DNA of 64,000 nucleotides from Candidatus Villigracilaceae bacterium (GCA_026645935.1 JAPKMP010000019.1:16174-80173); one strand, 5' to 3'. Counted from the stretch's first letter, positions 47,104 through 56,589 are shown. The notes: generated by a model not told the origin, from the letters alone. Made by a program: numbers and translations.

Positions 47104-47547
47104 TTATTCCAAAGCCTTGAGTTTTTGCGCGCTGTGCGGATGCTCCGCTCCGCCGTAAACCTTCAGGCGCTTGAGCACGGCGCGTCCCATGCGGTTATGC
47201 GGCAGCATGCCCCAGACCGCTTCACGCAAAGCGCGATCGGGATAAGTGGCGAGCTGGTCCCGCAGGGAGATGCTTTTAATTCCACCGGGGTAACCCGAAA
47301 CGCGGTGATAATACTTGGAAACCAGGCGCGATTTTGTCTTGGTGCCGGTCACAGTCACATTCTGAGCGTTGACCACCACCACGTAATCGCCCATTTCCAC
47401 GCCGGGCGTAAAGGATGGTTTGTGCTTTCCAAGCAGGATGTGCGCAATGCGTGCGGCAAGGCGCCCAAGGTTCTTACCCTGTGCGTCCACCAAAACCCAT
47501 TCGCGCTGTATCTCAGCGGCTTTCGGATAGTACGTCTTCTGTTGCAC
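47104..47547 (-). CDS. rplM: 50S ribosomal protein L13
   Basis: L13 of 147 residues. Typical blocks: WVLVDAQGKNLGRLAARIAHILLGKHKPSF, read in parts, and VWGMLPHNRMGRAVLKRLKVY. It binds 23S rRNA early in assembly. Lies 74 bases downstream of truA, in a gap that contains a hairpin. Confidence 0.98.
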   Translation of the reverse strand: MQQKTYYPKAAEIQREWVLVDAQGKNLGRLAARIAHILLGKHKPSFTPGVEMGDYVVVVNAQNVTVTGTKTKSRLVSKYYHRVSGYPGGIKSISLRDQLATYPDRALREAVWGMLPHNRMGRAVLKRLKVYGGAEHPHSAQKLKALE

Positions 47548-47601
47548 TTTCGTCTCTCCGTTTCTTAATTCTTGAGTAGAATGCGCTCTCTTGCGCGTCC
47601 T

Positions 47602-47621
47602 CTGGCGTCAGTGAACGCCAG
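47602..47621 (-). promoter_or_regulatory. Hairpin in truA-rplM gap, possible L13 leader
   Basis: CTGGCGT (47602-47608) pairs with ACGCCAG (47615-47621) around a 6-base loop, directly after the truA stop codon and 55 bases before the rplM start. No T-run, so not an intrinsic terminator. L13 leaders are known regulatory RNAs in Firmicutes; relation is not shown. Confidence 0.4.
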
Positions 47622-48374
47622 TTAAGCATAATGTGATCCATATTCCACATTCACCAAAGTCAGTCCGTTCGCAGGAGCCAGCCCGGCCGGGAGTCTCGCC
47701 TGTCCTTTGAGGGCAAGTCGGATCTCCTTCACCGAACATCTCCCCTGCGATGCAGCGACCTGGACGAATACAAGTCTTCTTACCATGCGATACAGGAACG
47801 CATCCGCCCGGACCTCGTACTGCCACTCGCCATCCGGCTTTTTTTTCCACTCGGATTTTGTCACCGTGCGAAGCGTCGTCCCCTTTTCAGAGGTCGGCGA
47901 GCCAAAGGAGGCAAAATCATGTGTACCGAGGAAGATTTCCGCCGTTCTTTTGAGGCTTTCAGCGTCCACTGTAGAGTTCAACCGCCAGGCGAGTCGTTCA
48001 CGCAGCGGGTCGCGGATCGGGTCAATAAAAAGGCGGTATCGATATGTCCGCGAGAGCGCATCGAAGCGGGGATGAAAATTCGCGCTCACAACTTTTGATT
48101 TTTTCACGGCAAGGTCGGTGGGGAGTTTGGCATTAAGAGCCAGCAGCAACTTCCCCGCCGTGTGCGTCCAATCATCGAAATCGAACGCCGCCACCTGTCC
48201 CATCGCATGGACGCCGGTGTCGGTCCTCCCTGCAAGGAGAACGGAGCTTCCCGTCCATCCGAGCTTGCGAAGCGCATCTTCCAGTTCGCCCTGCACGGTT
48301 CGGATGTTCGCCTGCCGCTGGCTTCCGGCAAACCCGGCGCCGTCGTAGGTTAGGATCACTTGGTAACGTGCCAT
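47622..48374 (-). CDS. truA: tRNA pseudouridine synthase A
   Basis: Modifies U38-U40 in the anticodon stem of many tRNAs. The protein has 250 residues; the catalytic Asp lies in the AGRTDTGVHAMGQV motif (Asp52). Starts MARYQVILTYDGAGFAGSQRQ. Its place between rplQ and rplM is common. The 72-base gap to rplQ is filled by heptamer repeats. Confidence 0.96.
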   Translation of the reverse strand: MARYQVILTYDGAGFAGSQRQANIRTVQGELEDALRKLGWTGSSVLLAGRTDTGVHAMGQVAAFDFDDWTHTAGKLLLALNAKLPTDLAVKKSKVVSANFHPRFDALSRTYRYRLFIDPIRDPLRERLAWRLNSTVDAESLKRTAEIFLGTHDFASFGSPTSEKGTTLRTVTKSEWKKKPDGEWQYEVRADAFLYRMVRRLVFVQVAASQGRCSVKEIRLALKGQARLPAGLAPANGLTLVNVEYGSHYA

Positions 48375-48376
48375 TT

Positions 48377-48440
48377 ACACTAACCAGTGACCAGTGTTCA
48401 GTCACCAGTGACTTGGTCACCGATTCCTGGATACTGATTC
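48377..48440. repeat. Degenerate heptamer array in the ribosomal operon
   Basis: Units ACACTAA, CCAGTGA, CCAGTGT, TCAGTCA, CCAGTGA, then an 8-base unit and CCGATTC, CTGGATA, CTGATTC. It fills the gap between rplQ and truA. Confidence 0.7.
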
Positions 48441-48446
48441 CTGTTC

Positions 48447-48824
48447 TTACTCTTCCACAAGTTCGAGGACAACCATCTCAGCGGCATCGCCAAGGCGGGG
48501 TCCAAGTTTGGTCACCCGGGTATAACCGCCATTGCGCGAGGCAAAGCGCGGAGCGATCTCATCGAACAAGCGCTTGATGACCTGGTCATCGCCGAGTTTG
48601 GACACAGCCAGGCGGCGGGCATGAACTTTCTGCTCGGCGCTGGCATCCGCGCTGCTCTTGGCGAGCGTGATCAGGCGTTCGGCATCGCCGCGGATGGCGG
48701 CGGCCTTCGCCTTGGTGGTCTGGATGCGCTCGTGCGTAAAGAATTGTTTGATCAGGTTGCGGCGCAGAGCGATGCGGGCGCTCTTTGTGCGTCCCAGTTT
48801 GTAACCTGCTACTGAATGTCGCAT
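48447..48824 (-). CDS. rplQ: 50S ribosomal protein L17
   Basis: L17 of 125 residues: MRHSVAGYKLGRTKSARIAL at the start and the conserved THERIQTTKAKA motif. Follows rpoA by four bases and is cotranslated with it. Confidence 0.97.
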   Translation of the reverse strand: MRHSVAGYKLGRTKSARIALRRNLIKQFFTHERIQTTKAKAAAIRGDAERLITLAKSSADASAEQKVHARRLAVSKLGDDQVIKRLFDEIAPRFASRNGGYTRVTKLGPRLGDAAEMVVLELVEE

Positions 48825-48828
48825 TTTC

Positions 48829-49797
48829 TTAATTCTCCGAAGGTTGGTCTTTCAGGAAACCCTTTTCGCGCATCTTGTCGCGCAGTTCGTCGAGACTCTT
48901 CTCGCCGAAATTGCGGATGGACATGACGGCGGACTCGCCCTTTTCGAGCAGCTCCAACACATCACCCACTGTTGTGATTCCAGTGCGCTTCAAGGAGTTG
49001 AAGACGCGTACCGAAAGGTCGAGGGCTTCCACAGGCGTTTCCGCCAATTCGCTGCTCAGGCGGCTTCCGGAAGTTTCGCGTTCGACAGCCACTGTCAGCA
49101 TTTCCTCGTTCACACCGGCGATGTAGCGCAGGTGGTCGATGAGTATGCGGGCGGAATTGCTAAGCGCGCGTTCCGGCGAGATCGTGCCGTCCGTCCAGAT
49201 CTCAAGGTTCAATTTATCGTAGTTCGTGCTCTGACCCACGCGAGCGGAAGCGACTTCCCAGTTGACGCGCTTGACCGGGCTGAAGATCGCATCCACAGGC
49301 AGTTCACCGATGGGCATATGGCCGGAGCGCTCGTTGGCGGGCGAATAGCCGCGTCCGCGTTCGACGACGAATTCGACGTCGAGTTTGGTCTTGGGATTGT
49401 CCACCGTGAAGAGATACGTATCGGGGTTGACGATCTCGATCTCGGCGGGAGTGATAACATCCGCCGCGGTAACGGTTCCCTCGCCGCGGACTTCGAGGTG
49501 CATGCGGGCGCTGTCCACGCCGTCCATTTTGATGCGCACCTGTTTGATCTGGAGCATCACCTGGATGACATCTTCGCGCACGCCGGGGATGTCGCTGAAT
49601 TCATGCAGCACATCCGCAAAACGTACCGAGGTGATGGCTGTGCCTTCCAATGAAGAAAGCAGGACGCGCCGCAGGGCGTTCCCGAGCGTTACACCGTAGC
49701 CGCCTTCCAGCGGACTGATGATAAATTTGCCGTAGTTTCGAGCCTCAGCTTCGCGCTCGATCTTGGGCATGACCATGTTCGTTATGATACCCGTCAC
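48829..49797 (-). CDS. rpoA: DNA-directed RNA polymerase subunit alpha
   Basis: Alpha subunit of 322 residues. The N-terminal dimerisation domain has GYGVTLGNALRRVLLSSLEG (about 34-53); the C-terminal domain (about 250-315) has the helix pairs LDLSVRVFNSLKRTGITTV and MSIRNFGEKSLDELRDKM that bind UP elements and activators. The start is the GTG at 49797, with AAAGGTGA just upstream. Confidence 0.97.
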   Translation of the reverse strand: MTGIITNMVMPKIEREAEARNYGKFIISPLEGGYGVTLGNALRRVLLSSLEGTAITSVRFADVLHEFSDIPGVREDVIQVMLQIKQVRIKMDGVDSARMHLEVRGEGTVTAADVITPAEIEIVNPDTYLFTVDNPKTKLDVEFVVERGRGYSPANERSGHMPIGELPVDAIFSPVKRVNWEVASARVGQSTNYDKLNLEIWTDGTISPERALSNSARILIDHLRYIAGVNEEMLTVAVERETSGSRLSSELAETPVEALDLSVRVFNSLKRTGITTVGDVLELLEKGESAVMSIRNFGEKSLDELRDKMREKGFLKDQPSEN

Positions 49798-49872
49798 GGT
49801 TCACCTTTCCCTTTGAATCAAGCCCCGGGTCGCCGGACCAACCTGCCGTCCGAACCCGAAGCGAACGGAGGA

Positions 49873-50529
49873 CTATCTTCGGGAATAGTATTCGACGATC
49901 AACTGTTCGTCGAGACTTCCGTCAATTTCAGCGCGTTCCGGCATGCGGGCCACAGAACCGCTCATCACTTTAAGATCGCGGCTGAGCCAGGCCGGGGTAT
50001 TGCGCTTTTCGGCGAACGCGTTCAACTCCTTGAAGTAGGACAACTTGCCGGAGCCTTCGCGGACCGAAACGACATCGCCATTGGAAAGAAGCATCGAAGG
50101 GACATCGGTGCGGCGGCCGTTCACAGTGAAGTGACCGTGGGTCACCAGCATGCGCGCCTGCGCGCGGCTGGACGCAAACCCAAGCCGAAAGACAACATTG
50201 TCGAGACGCGATTCAAGGATCTGAAGCAGGTTCAAACCCGTGAGACCGCGGCGGGTGATCGCCGTATCGTAATATCGGCGGAATTGGCGCTCGAGCACGC
50301 CGTATACGCGGCGGGCTTTCTGCTTGGCGCGCAACTGGCGGGCAAAGTCGGAGGCGCGGCCCGTGGAACCGGGGCTGCCGCCGCGGCCGGATGTCTTGCC
50401 GTGCTGGCCCGGCGCGAAGCTGCGTCGCTCGAAGGCGCACTTGGGGGTGAAACAACGCTCGCCCTTGAGGTAAAGTTTTTCGCCCTCGCGGCGGCAAAGT
50501 TTACAGACTGGACTTAATGATTTAGCCAT
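49873..50529 (-). CDS. rpsD: 30S ribosomal protein S4
   Basis: S4 of 218 residues with the zinc-binding N-terminus (Cys9, Cys12, Cys26, Cys31) and the S4 RNA-binding domain ([22 protein letters not shown]). A primary 16S rRNA binder. The zinc-containing form fits a lineage with many zinc-binding ribosomal proteins. Confidence 0.98.
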   Translation of the reverse strand: MAKSLSPVCKLCRREGEKLYLKGERCFTPKCAFERRSFAPGQHGKTSGRGGSPGSTGRASDFARQLRAKQKARRVYGVLERQFRRYYDTAITRRGLTGLNLLQILESRLDNVVFRLGFASSRAQARMLVTHGHFTVNGRRTDVPSMLLSNGDVVSVREGSGKLSYFKELNAFAEKRNTPAWLSRDLKVMSGSVARMPERAEIDGSLDEQLIVEYYSRR

Positions 50530-50545
50530 AAATATAGGACCTCAC

Positions 50546-50950
50546 TTACACGCGTCGTCGCTTTGGCGGGCGGCAGCCGTTATGCGGCACCGGGGTCACG
50601 TCTGCGATGGACAGCACCTTCAATCCCATCGCCTGCACAGCGCGGATCGCATTTTCTCGTCCGGGTCCGGGACCCTTGACGTATAACTCGACTTCCTGCA
50701 CACCCTGTTGTTGGGCGGATTTGATCGCCTGCTCGGCGGCAAGGCGCGCCGCGAAAGGCGTGCTCTTGCGCGAACCTTTGAAACCGGCGGAACCGGCTGA
50801 ACCCCACGCGATGGTGTTGCCTTCGGTATCCGTCACGGTAACGATCGTATTATTGAAGGAAGCAAAGATATGCACCTGTCCGCGTGACAGGGAACGTTTG
50901 CCTTTTTTCGCGCCGGCGGCGCGGCGGGTGGAACGTACACTCTGAGCCAT
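50546..50950 (-). CDS. rpsK: 30S ribosomal protein S11
   Basis: S11 of 134 residues; [19 protein letters not shown] and the C-terminal [18 protein letters not shown] are characteristic. Sits between rpsM and rpsD as in the alpha operon. Confidence 0.98.
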   Translation of the reverse strand: MAQSVRSTRRAAGAKKGKRSLSRGQVHIFASFNNTIVTVTDTEGNTIAWGSAGSAGFKGSRKSTPFAARLAAEQAIKSAQQQGVQEVELYVKGPGPGRENAIRAVQAMGLKVLSIADVTPVPHNGCRPPKRRRV

Positions 50951-50974
50951 TTTCTAATTAACCTTTCGGGCAGA

Positions 50975-51361
50975 TTACTTCTTCGCGCCGCGTCGGCGTC
51001 CGCGACCGGCAACCGTTTTCTTGGTGCCTTTGCGGGTGCGCGCGTTCGTCTTGGTGCGCTGACCGTGAACGGGCAGGTTGCGGCGATGGCGCAGTCCGCG
51101 ATACGAGCCGATCTCGATCAATCGCTTGACGTTCATCTGGACTTCGCGGCGCAGGTCGCCTTCCACTTTGTAATGCTTGGCGATGTACTCGCGGATGGAA
51201 GCGACTTCGGATTCCGTCAGGTCCTTGATGCGCGTATCCGGATTGACTTTGGTTTCCGTCAAAATTTTTCGGGCGCGGGTGGGACCGATTCCGTAAAGGT
51301 AGGTCAGGCCCACTTCTGTCCGCTTGTTGCGGGGAAGATCTACACCTTCAATTCTTGCCAT
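50975..51361 (-). CDS. rpsM: 30S ribosomal protein S13
   Basis: S13 of 128 residues. Begins [20 protein letters not shown], with the H2TH region [14 protein letters not shown] and the basic C-terminal tail reaching the P site. First S protein after rpmJ. Confidence 0.98.
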   Translation of the reverse strand: MARIEGVDLPRNKRTEVGLTYLYGIGPTRARKILTETKVNPDTRIKDLTESEVASIREYIAKHYKVEGDLRREVQMNVKRLIEIGSYRGLRHRRNLPVHGQRTKTNARTRKGTKKTVAGRGRRRGAKK

Positions 51362-51367
51362 GGTCTA

Positions 51368-51481
51368 CTACCCTTGTCTCTGTTTGTGTTTAGGATTTTC
51401 GCAAATGATGAACACGCGTCCCTTGCGCCGGACAATGCGGCACTTGGCACAGCGTTTACGAATGGATGGCGATACTTTCAT
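51368..51481 (-). CDS. rpmJ: 50S ribosomal protein L36
   Basis: Very short gene of 37 codons plus stop: starts [20 protein letters not shown]. Zinc ligands Cys11, Cys14, Cys27 and His32 are all present (zinc form). AAGGAG lies eight bases before the ATG at 51481. It precedes rpsM by six bases. Confidence 0.97.
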   Translation of the reverse strand: MKVSPSIRKRCAKCRIVRRKGRVFIICENPKHKQRQG

Positions 51482-51585
51482 GAAAATTCTCCTTGCATTT
51501 TGCCGTTCCCGGCACAGCCAAAGTATTGATTATACAAGTCGTTCTCGAATTCGTCCATATTCTTACGGGTTTTCCGCAGGGTCAT
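51478..51585 (-). CDS. 35-codon ORF coupled to map and rpmJ, unknown
   Basis: An open frame of 35 codons fills the map-rpmJ gap exactly. Its ATG (51585) overlaps the map stop as ATGA, and its TGA (51478-51480) overlaps the rpmJ start as ATGA. The peptide starts [20 protein letters not shown] and has one Cys. It holds the position where many bacteria have infA, but shows no likeness to IF-1. No ribosome site of its own. It may be a real leader-like peptide that couples translation, or chance. Confidence 0.35.
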   Translation of the reverse strand: MTLRKTRKNMDEFENDLYNQYFGCAGNGKMQGEFS

Positions 51586-52352
51586 AAGACAGTCAGGATT
51601 TGAGGTTCTCCTTCGGTAACGGCGATGGTATGTTCGAAATGCGCCGTCAACGACCCGTCTGCGGAAACAACCGTCCATTTATCCGGCAGGACGCGCGTTT
51701 CATACGTCCCGACAAGTACCATGGGTTCGAGGGCAATGGTCATCCCCGGTTTGAGGAGGATTCCGGTTCCCGCCGCGCCGATATTTGGCACCTGCGGACC
51801 CTCGTGCATGTCCTTCCCGACACCGTGCCCGGTGTATTCCCGGGTGACATGCAATCCATGACTTTCCACATACTTTTGTATCGCCGCCGAGATGTCTCCC
51901 GTGCGCTTGCCTTTTCGCATCTGTTCGATGCCAACATTCAAAGCACATTCGGTGACCTCGAGCAGTTTCTTCGCGGTGGGAGAGACCTTCCCCACCGGGG
52001 CAGAAAAAGCTGAGTCTGCCACGAAGCCCTTATAGACCGTCCCGCAATCTATCGAAACGATATCCCCCTCCTTCAACTTGCGCTTCGGGTGGGGAATTCC
52101 ATGCACCATCTCGTCGTTGATGCTGACCGTGATGGACGCGGGGAATGGCGGGTGGCCGTAACCTTTGAACGGCGATACACATCCGTGTGACTTCAGCACT
52201 TCCTCAGCAGCCGCGTTGAGGTCGGCGGTCGTCACACCTGGTTGTAAAAGTTCCCTAACTTTCGCGTGAACGCTTGCATTGATGCGCCCTGCCTCGCGCA
52301 TGATCTTGATCTCGGCAGGGGTTTTGATGTTGATGCGGCGTTCGTGAAACAT
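51582..52352 (-). CDS. map: Methionine aminopeptidase, type I
   Basis: Removes the initiator Met from new proteins. The protein has 256 residues. Metal ligands are seen in order: Asp in SIDCG, Asp in VADSAF, His in TGHGVGKDMHE, Glu in ALEPM and Glu in FEHTI. Position between adk and rpmJ is standard. The ribosome site before ATG 52352 is weak. Confidence 0.97.
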   Translation of the reverse strand: MFHERRINIKTPAEIKIMREAGRINASVHAKVRELLQPGVTTADLNAAAEEVLKSHGCVSPFKGYGHPPFPASITVSINDEMVHGIPHPKRKLKEGDIVSIDCGTVYKGFVADSAFSAPVGKVSPTAKKLLEVTECALNVGIEQMRKGKRTGDISAAIQKYVESHGLHVTREYTGHGVGKDMHEGPQVPNIGAAGTGILLKPGMTIALEPMVLVGTYETRVLPDKWTVVSADGSLTAHFEHTIAVTEGEPQILTVL

Positions 52353-52397
52353 TATCTAAACCTGTTATCAGAGGAATTCTCTGGTCGTTCACAAAAT

Positions 52398-53048
52398 CTA
52401 TTTCTTCAATTTGTCGAACAGGGTTTTTGTCACCTGGTCGACGGCGAGCGTCCCGTCGACCTCGACCAGTTTACCGGCTTTGCGGTAGTGATCCACAAGC
52501 GGCATGGTCTGTTCGAGATAAACGTGAATCCTTTTCGAGACGGTTTCTGCTTTATCGTCCTCCCGCTGGTAGACTTCGGAGCCATCGATATCGCAGATTC
52601 CGGCCTGTTTCGGCGGGTTGAACTTCTCGTGATAGATATGCCCATTTGCCTTGCAGGTCCAGCGGCCGCTCGCGCGCTCGATAAGGACATTTTCCGCGGC
52701 CGTGATATATGGGACTGCGTCCACCGACCCTTTGAAGTCTTTCAGCATGGCCTCGAGTGCCTCCGCCTGAGCCGGGGTGCGGGGAAAGCCGTCGAGAATA
52801 GCACCCGCCTCACAGTCCGGGCGGGAGAGGCGGTCGCGGATCATCGCAATGGTCACATCGTCGGGGACAAGTTCACCTTTATCCAGATAAGACTTGACTA
52901 CCTTTCCCAACTCGGTCTGGTTCTTGATGTTCTCCCGAAAGAGGTCGCCGGAGGAAATATGTGCCAGCTTTTTCGTTTCGGAAAGGATGCGCGCCTGGGT
53001 TCCTTTTCCAACACCGGGCGGACCGAGCAGGACGATGTAGGTTGCCAT
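52398..53048 (-). CDS. adk: Adenylate kinase
   Basis: Interconverts ATP + AMP and 2 ADP. The protein has 216 residues. The P-loop is GPPGVGKGTQA (9-19), the NMP-binding part has SSGDLFREN, and the long LID carries Cys and His residues (WTCKANGHIYH, AGICDIDG) in place of a full four-Cys zinc site. Follows secY by 10 bases. Confidence 0.97.
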   Translation of the reverse strand: MATYIVLLGPPGVGKGTQARILSETKKLAHISSGDLFRENIKNQTELGKVVKSYLDKGELVPDDVTIAMIRDRLSRPDCEAGAILDGFPRTPAQAEALEAMLKDFKGSVDAVPYITAAENVLIERASGRWTCKANGHIYHEKFNPPKQAGICDIDGSEVYQREDDKAETVSKRIHVYLEQTMPLVDHYRKAGKLVEVDGTLAVDQVTKTLFDKLKK

Positions 53049-53058
53049 CGGGTCTCCT

Positions 53059-54438
53059 TTAGCGGACCAAAAGCGAATCCTGATAACCGTGCAGTTTTAA
53101 CTCCGCATCGATGTTCTGGAAGGTATCGCGCACGACGCCCACCACGATCAGCAAACCGGAGGATGTGATGAGGAATATTCCTGTGTTATTGGCGGCTGAT
53201 ATATTGAATGCGCTCAATAACAGACCGAGAAGAAATGGCATGATGGCGACAATTCCAAGGAAGACAGCCCCGACAAGGGTGATCCGGCTTTGGACCGTGC
53301 TCAGATATTTTTGTGTTGGAGCGCCGGTTAGAACGCCGGGAACACTTGCCCCGATCTTCTTGAGGTTTTCGCCATAATTCTGCTGGTCGAACATGACAGT
53401 TGTATAAAAGAACGTAAATACCACAACCATCAGGAAGTAAAGCGTCCAGTAGCCCCAGTTGCTCGAGCCGGTGGCGCCGAAAAAGTTCTGAACGCCAAGG
53501 AAGAAATCTGCCACGCCTTTATTTTCACTGGCGGTGAAGTAACTGGCGATGATAGCCGGAAATTGCAGGATGGCGCTGGCGAAGATCAGCGGGATCATGC
53601 CGGAAAGGTTGACCATCAACGGCATGGTGCCTTTGACAGGCATGGACATGCGGTTGCCAACGCGGCGGCCGGGATACATGACAGGCACATTACGGCGACC
53701 CTGCTGGACGTAGACAATGGCAAGAACCGTCAGGACAATGACGACAATCGTCAGCGCAAGCATGATCCAGCGGTTTTGTTCGTCCGCCAGAAGCGAGGCA
53801 AAGTTCGCAGGAATCTGAGCCACTATGCCTGCGAAGATGACAAGGGAAAGTCCCTGTCCGCGGATGCCGTATTCGGAGATCAACTCACCGAGCCAGATGG
53901 CGAACATCGTCCCGGCGGTCATCGCAATCAGAACGGACCATGATGCCAATGATGTCTCCGCATCGAACAATCCAAAGGGAAGAATCGGCTGGCCAATGCC
54001 CTGGATGGAGAGCGAGTTGAAGATGTTGATCTGCCCGATTGCAGAAAGAGCCGCCATCGGTACGGCAAGATAGTAGGTCCATTTTTCCTGCCAGCGTCGT
54101 CCCTCGCGCGGGTCATCCTGGATCCGCTTCTGAAGCGAGGGAATGATGGGAATCAACAATTGAATGATGATCTGGGCGGTGATGTACGGATATACACCCA
54201 TCGAAAGCAAAGAGAAATTCGATACGGTACCGCCGGAGAGCAGGTCCAGGAAGCCGAGAAAGCCTCCTGATCCAGTCGTGGATGCCCGGAAGGCGGCGAG
54301 GATGTCATGGTCCACGCCGGGAGCCGGAACATTCGCCGCAAGCCGATAGATCACCAAAATCAAAAGGGTGATGATCAATTTTCGGCGGATATCTTCCGAT
54401 TTCCAAAGATAATGCCAGCCTGAAAAGGTGGTCTTCAT
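53059..54438 (-). CDS. secY: Protein translocase subunit SecY
   Basis: Main channel of the Sec translocon, 459 residues and ten helices. Typical motifs: LLSGGTVSNFSLLSMGVYPYITAQIIIQL in TM2 region, read in parts, and the plug and C4/C5 loops with GRRVGNRMSMPVKGTMPL-like sequence. Position after rplO is universal. Confidence 0.97.
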   Translation of the reverse strand: MKTTFSGWHYLWKSEDIRRKLIITLLILVIYRLAANVPAPGVDHDILAAFRASTTGSGGFLGFLDLLSGGTVSNFSLLSMGVYPYITAQIIIQLLIPIIPSLQKRIQDDPREGRRWQEKWTYYLAVPMAALSAIGQINIFNSLSIQGIGQPILPFGLFDAETSLASWSVLIAMTAGTMFAIWLGELISEYGIRGQGLSLVIFAGIVAQIPANFASLLADEQNRWIMLALTIVVIVLTVLAIVYVQQGRRNVPVMYPGRRVGNRMSMPVKGTMPLMVNLSGMIPLIFASAILQFPAIIASYFTASENKGVADFFLGVQNFFGATGSSNWGYWTLYFLMVVVFTFFYTTVMFDQQNYGENLKKIGASVPGVLTGAPTQKYLSTVQSRITLVGAVFLGIVAIMPFLLGLLLSAFNISAANNTGIFLITSSGLLIVVGVVRDTFQNIDAELKLHGYQDSLLVR

Positions 54439-54451
54439 GAGGAAGGTTCCT

Positions 54452-54913
54452 TTATTCCTTGGCGATCAACTCGACCGAGCCGCCAGCCTTTTCGATCTTG
54501 GCTTTTGCGCCCGCGCTGACCCGATGTACGCGCACCTTGAGAGCATGCTTCATTTCGCCGCGCCCTAAAACAACGATCGGATTTTGGGAATCGCGCAGGA
54601 GGCGTGCCTCAGCCAGAGATTCAGGATTCACTTCCGCATTGGCTTTGAAAGCCTCGGAAAGTTGATCCAGGTTGACTTCGTTGTAATCCGTTTGGTTGGG
54701 CGGGGTGAAACCTTCACCGCGGATGAATGGCAGGCGGCGATAGAAAGGAAGGTTGCCGCCCTGGCGGTACAGGTGACCACCCTCACCGGAACGCGCTCCG
54801 GCGCCTTTGGTGCCGCGACCCGCTGTCTTCCCCTGTCCGGCGGAAATTCCACGCCCGACGCGTTTTCTATTCTTTTTCGACCCCGGATTGGGTGCAAGAT
54901 CGTGTAATTTCAT
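54452..54913 (-). CDS. rplO: 50S ribosomal protein L15
   Basis: L15 of 153 residues: MKLHDLAPNPGSKKNRKRVG then the Gly-rich extended region GKTAGRGTKGAGARSG. Start at 54913 is preferred to the longer frame at 54931 since homologues begin with MKLHDL. Seven bases after rpmD. Confidence 0.96.
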   Translation of the reverse strand: MKLHDLAPNPGSKKNRKRVGRGISAGQGKTAGRGTKGAGARSGEGGHLYRQGGNLPFYRRLPFIRGEGFTPPNQTDYNEVNLDQLSEAFKANAEVNPESLAEARLLRDSQNPIVVLGRGEMKHALKVRVHRVSAGAKAKIEKAGGSVELIAKE

Positions 54914-54920
54914 GTTCGAC

Positions 54921-55118
54921 CTACTCTTCAACCTTGATCAAATGAATGATCTTGTTCAACATCCCGCGCAAGGCGGGCGAATCTTTATGTTCGACGGTCT
55001 GATGCATCCGGCGCAGACCGAGCGCTTTTACAGTTGCCTTCTGATCCTTTGTATAGCCGATGGCGCTCCGCACCAACGTTACGCGGATACTTTTACCGGA
55101 GGTTGCTTTCTTAGGCAT
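54921..55118 (-). CDS. rpmD: 50S ribosomal protein L30
   Basis: L30 of 65 residues. The ATG at 55118 has GGAGG seven bases upstream; the frame runs further up but is antisense-like there. [25 protein letters not shown] is the family pattern, read in parts. The start overlaps the end of rpsE by eight bases. Confidence 0.95.
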   Translation of the reverse strand: MPKKATSGKSIRVTLVRSAIGYTKDQKATVKALGLRRMHQTVEHKDSPALRGMLNKIIHLIKVEE

Positions 55119-55653
55119 GTTGTTTCCTCCGCTCCCAGAACGGGGCCAGGTCTTCTGCGCGTTTTCCGCGGCGTGCAGCTTCGACGGCGGGCGAACGGAG
55201 TCCATCCAGCGCGTCGAAGGTAGCCATCACCACATTGAGGACATTCGCGCTTCCCATGGATTTGGTCAGGATGTCGCGCACACCGGCCACTTCCAACACG
55301 GCTCGGACACCGCCTGCGGCGATCACGCCCGTCCCGGCAGAGGCCGGTTTGAGAAAGACCTTTGCGCCTGCCACTTTCCCAAGCGCTTCATGCGGGATGG
55401 TCGTCCCGGAAATGTTGACCGTGCGAATGTTCTTGCGGGCGCGTTCCGAAGCCTTGCGCATCGCATCGGGAACGGCATTGGCTTTGCCTACGCCCATTCC
55501 GATGTTGCCTTTCTTGTCTCCAACCACAACCGTCACGCGGAAGCGGAAACGGCGTCCGCCCTTCACCACCTTTGCAACGCGGGCGATCTCGATCACGCGT
55601 TCCTCGAAGGCATCCTGGGATTCGAATTGTTTATCAAATTGATTATCAGCCAT
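55111..55653 (-). CDS. rpsE: 30S ribosomal protein S5
   Basis: S5 of 180 residues: [19 protein letters not shown] and the fidelity loop [23 protein letters not shown] segment are present. Contributes to decoding accuracy. Confidence 0.97.
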   Translation of the reverse strand: MADNQFDKQFESQDAFEERVIEIARVAKVVKGGRRFRFRVTVVVGDKKGNIGMGVGKANAVPDAMRKASERARKNIRTVNISGTTIPHEALGKVAGAKVFLKPASAGTGVIAAGGVRAVLEVAGVRDILTKSMGSANVLNVVMATFDALDGLRSPAVEAARRGKRAEDLAPFWERRKQHA

Positions 55654-55662
55654 TTGCTTCTC

Positions 55663-56028
55663 CTAAAACTGCAGGCCGCCTTCGCGTGCGCCGTCGGCCA
55701 GAGCCTTGACGCGCCCGGTGTAACGGAAACCGCCGCGGTCGAACACGACCGAGGAGATTCCCCTGTGCTTCGCGCGTTCGGCAATGGCTTTCCCGACGGC
55801 TTTCGCCTGTTCGGATTTTTTCATGCCTTTTACTTTTTCGCGCAGTTCCTTGTCGACAGTGGAAGCGGAAACAATGGTATTGCCGTCCATATCGTCGATG
55901 ATCTGTGCATAAATGCCCGTCAGGCTCTTGAACACGTTCAATCGCGGACGTTCGGGATTGCCAAACACCTGCTTGCGGACGCGGCTGTGACGGCGTTCGC
56001 GAGCCAGCGAGCGACTCTTTTTAGCCAT
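55663..56028 (-). CDS. rplR: 50S ribosomal protein L18
   Basis: L18 of 121 residues, the 5S rRNA binder: basic N-terminus, [20 protein letters not shown], and the C-terminal [21 protein letters not shown]. Confidence 0.97.
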   Translation of the reverse strand: MAKKSRSLARERRHSRVRKQVFGNPERPRLNVFKSLTGIYAQIIDDMDGNTIVSASTVDKELREKVKGMKKSEQAKAVGKAIAERAKHRGISSVVFDRGGFRYTGRVKALADGAREGGLQF

Positions 56029-56031
56029 GTA

Positions 56032-56580
56032 TTACTTGGCTCCTTTCCCTGCTTTACCAGCTTTGCGGCGAACCTTCTCGCCGAGATAACGCAAGCCCTT
56101 GCCATGGTAAGGCTCCGGCGGGCGGACGTTGCGTACATTTGCCGCCACCTGCCCGACCAATTCCTTGTCGAAACCCGAGACCTTGATCTGTCGGGTTTTT
56201 GCATCGGTTTCGAAGGAGATACCGGCGGGCGGCTCGATCTTGACGGGGTGGGAATATCCCACGAACAATGCCAGGTTCTTGCCCTCCATTTCAGCGCGAT
56301 ATCCGACTCCTTCCACTTCGAGCACGACATCGAATCCCTTGCTTACACCGTGGACCATATTTGCCAGCAGGGCGCGGGTGGTTCCATGCAGGGCGCGTTC
56401 CTCGGGATTGTCCGAATTGCGCGCGATCTTTATCTGATTATCTTCCATCTTGATCGCGATCAGGCTGGAAAATTCCCGCGAAAGTTCACCCTTCGGTCCC
56501 TTCACGCGAACCTTCGAACCCGTCAGTTCCACTTGAACTCCGGTGGGTATATCTACGGCTAAACGACCAATGCGAGACAC
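56032..56580 (-). CDS. rplF: 50S ribosomal protein L6
   Basis: L6 of 182 residues with two repeated domains; SRIGRLAVDIPTGVQVEL at the start and the C-terminal signature PEPYHGKGLRYLGEKVRRKAG. Near the factor-binding centre of the large subunit. Confidence 0.97.
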   Translation of the reverse strand: MSRIGRLAVDIPTGVQVELTGSKVRVKGPKGELSREFSSLIAIKMEDNQIKIARNSDNPEERALHGTTRALLANMVHGVSKGFDVVLEVEGVGYRAEMEGKNLALFVGYSHPVKIEPPAGISFETDAKTRQIKVSGFDKELVGQVAANVRNVRPPEPYHGKGLRYLGEKVRRKAGKAGKGAK

Positions 56581-56589
56581 AATAACCTC

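Noticed and set aside
48844..49653. A 269-codon plus-strand open frame
   Set aside because: Antisense to rpoA; shadow of biased codons.
55060..56562. A 500-codon plus-strand open frame across the rpsE-rplR-rplF region
   Set aside because: It lies wholly antisense to three ribosomal protein genes with standard ends; long antisense frames arise from their codon bias, and its protein has no coherent domains.
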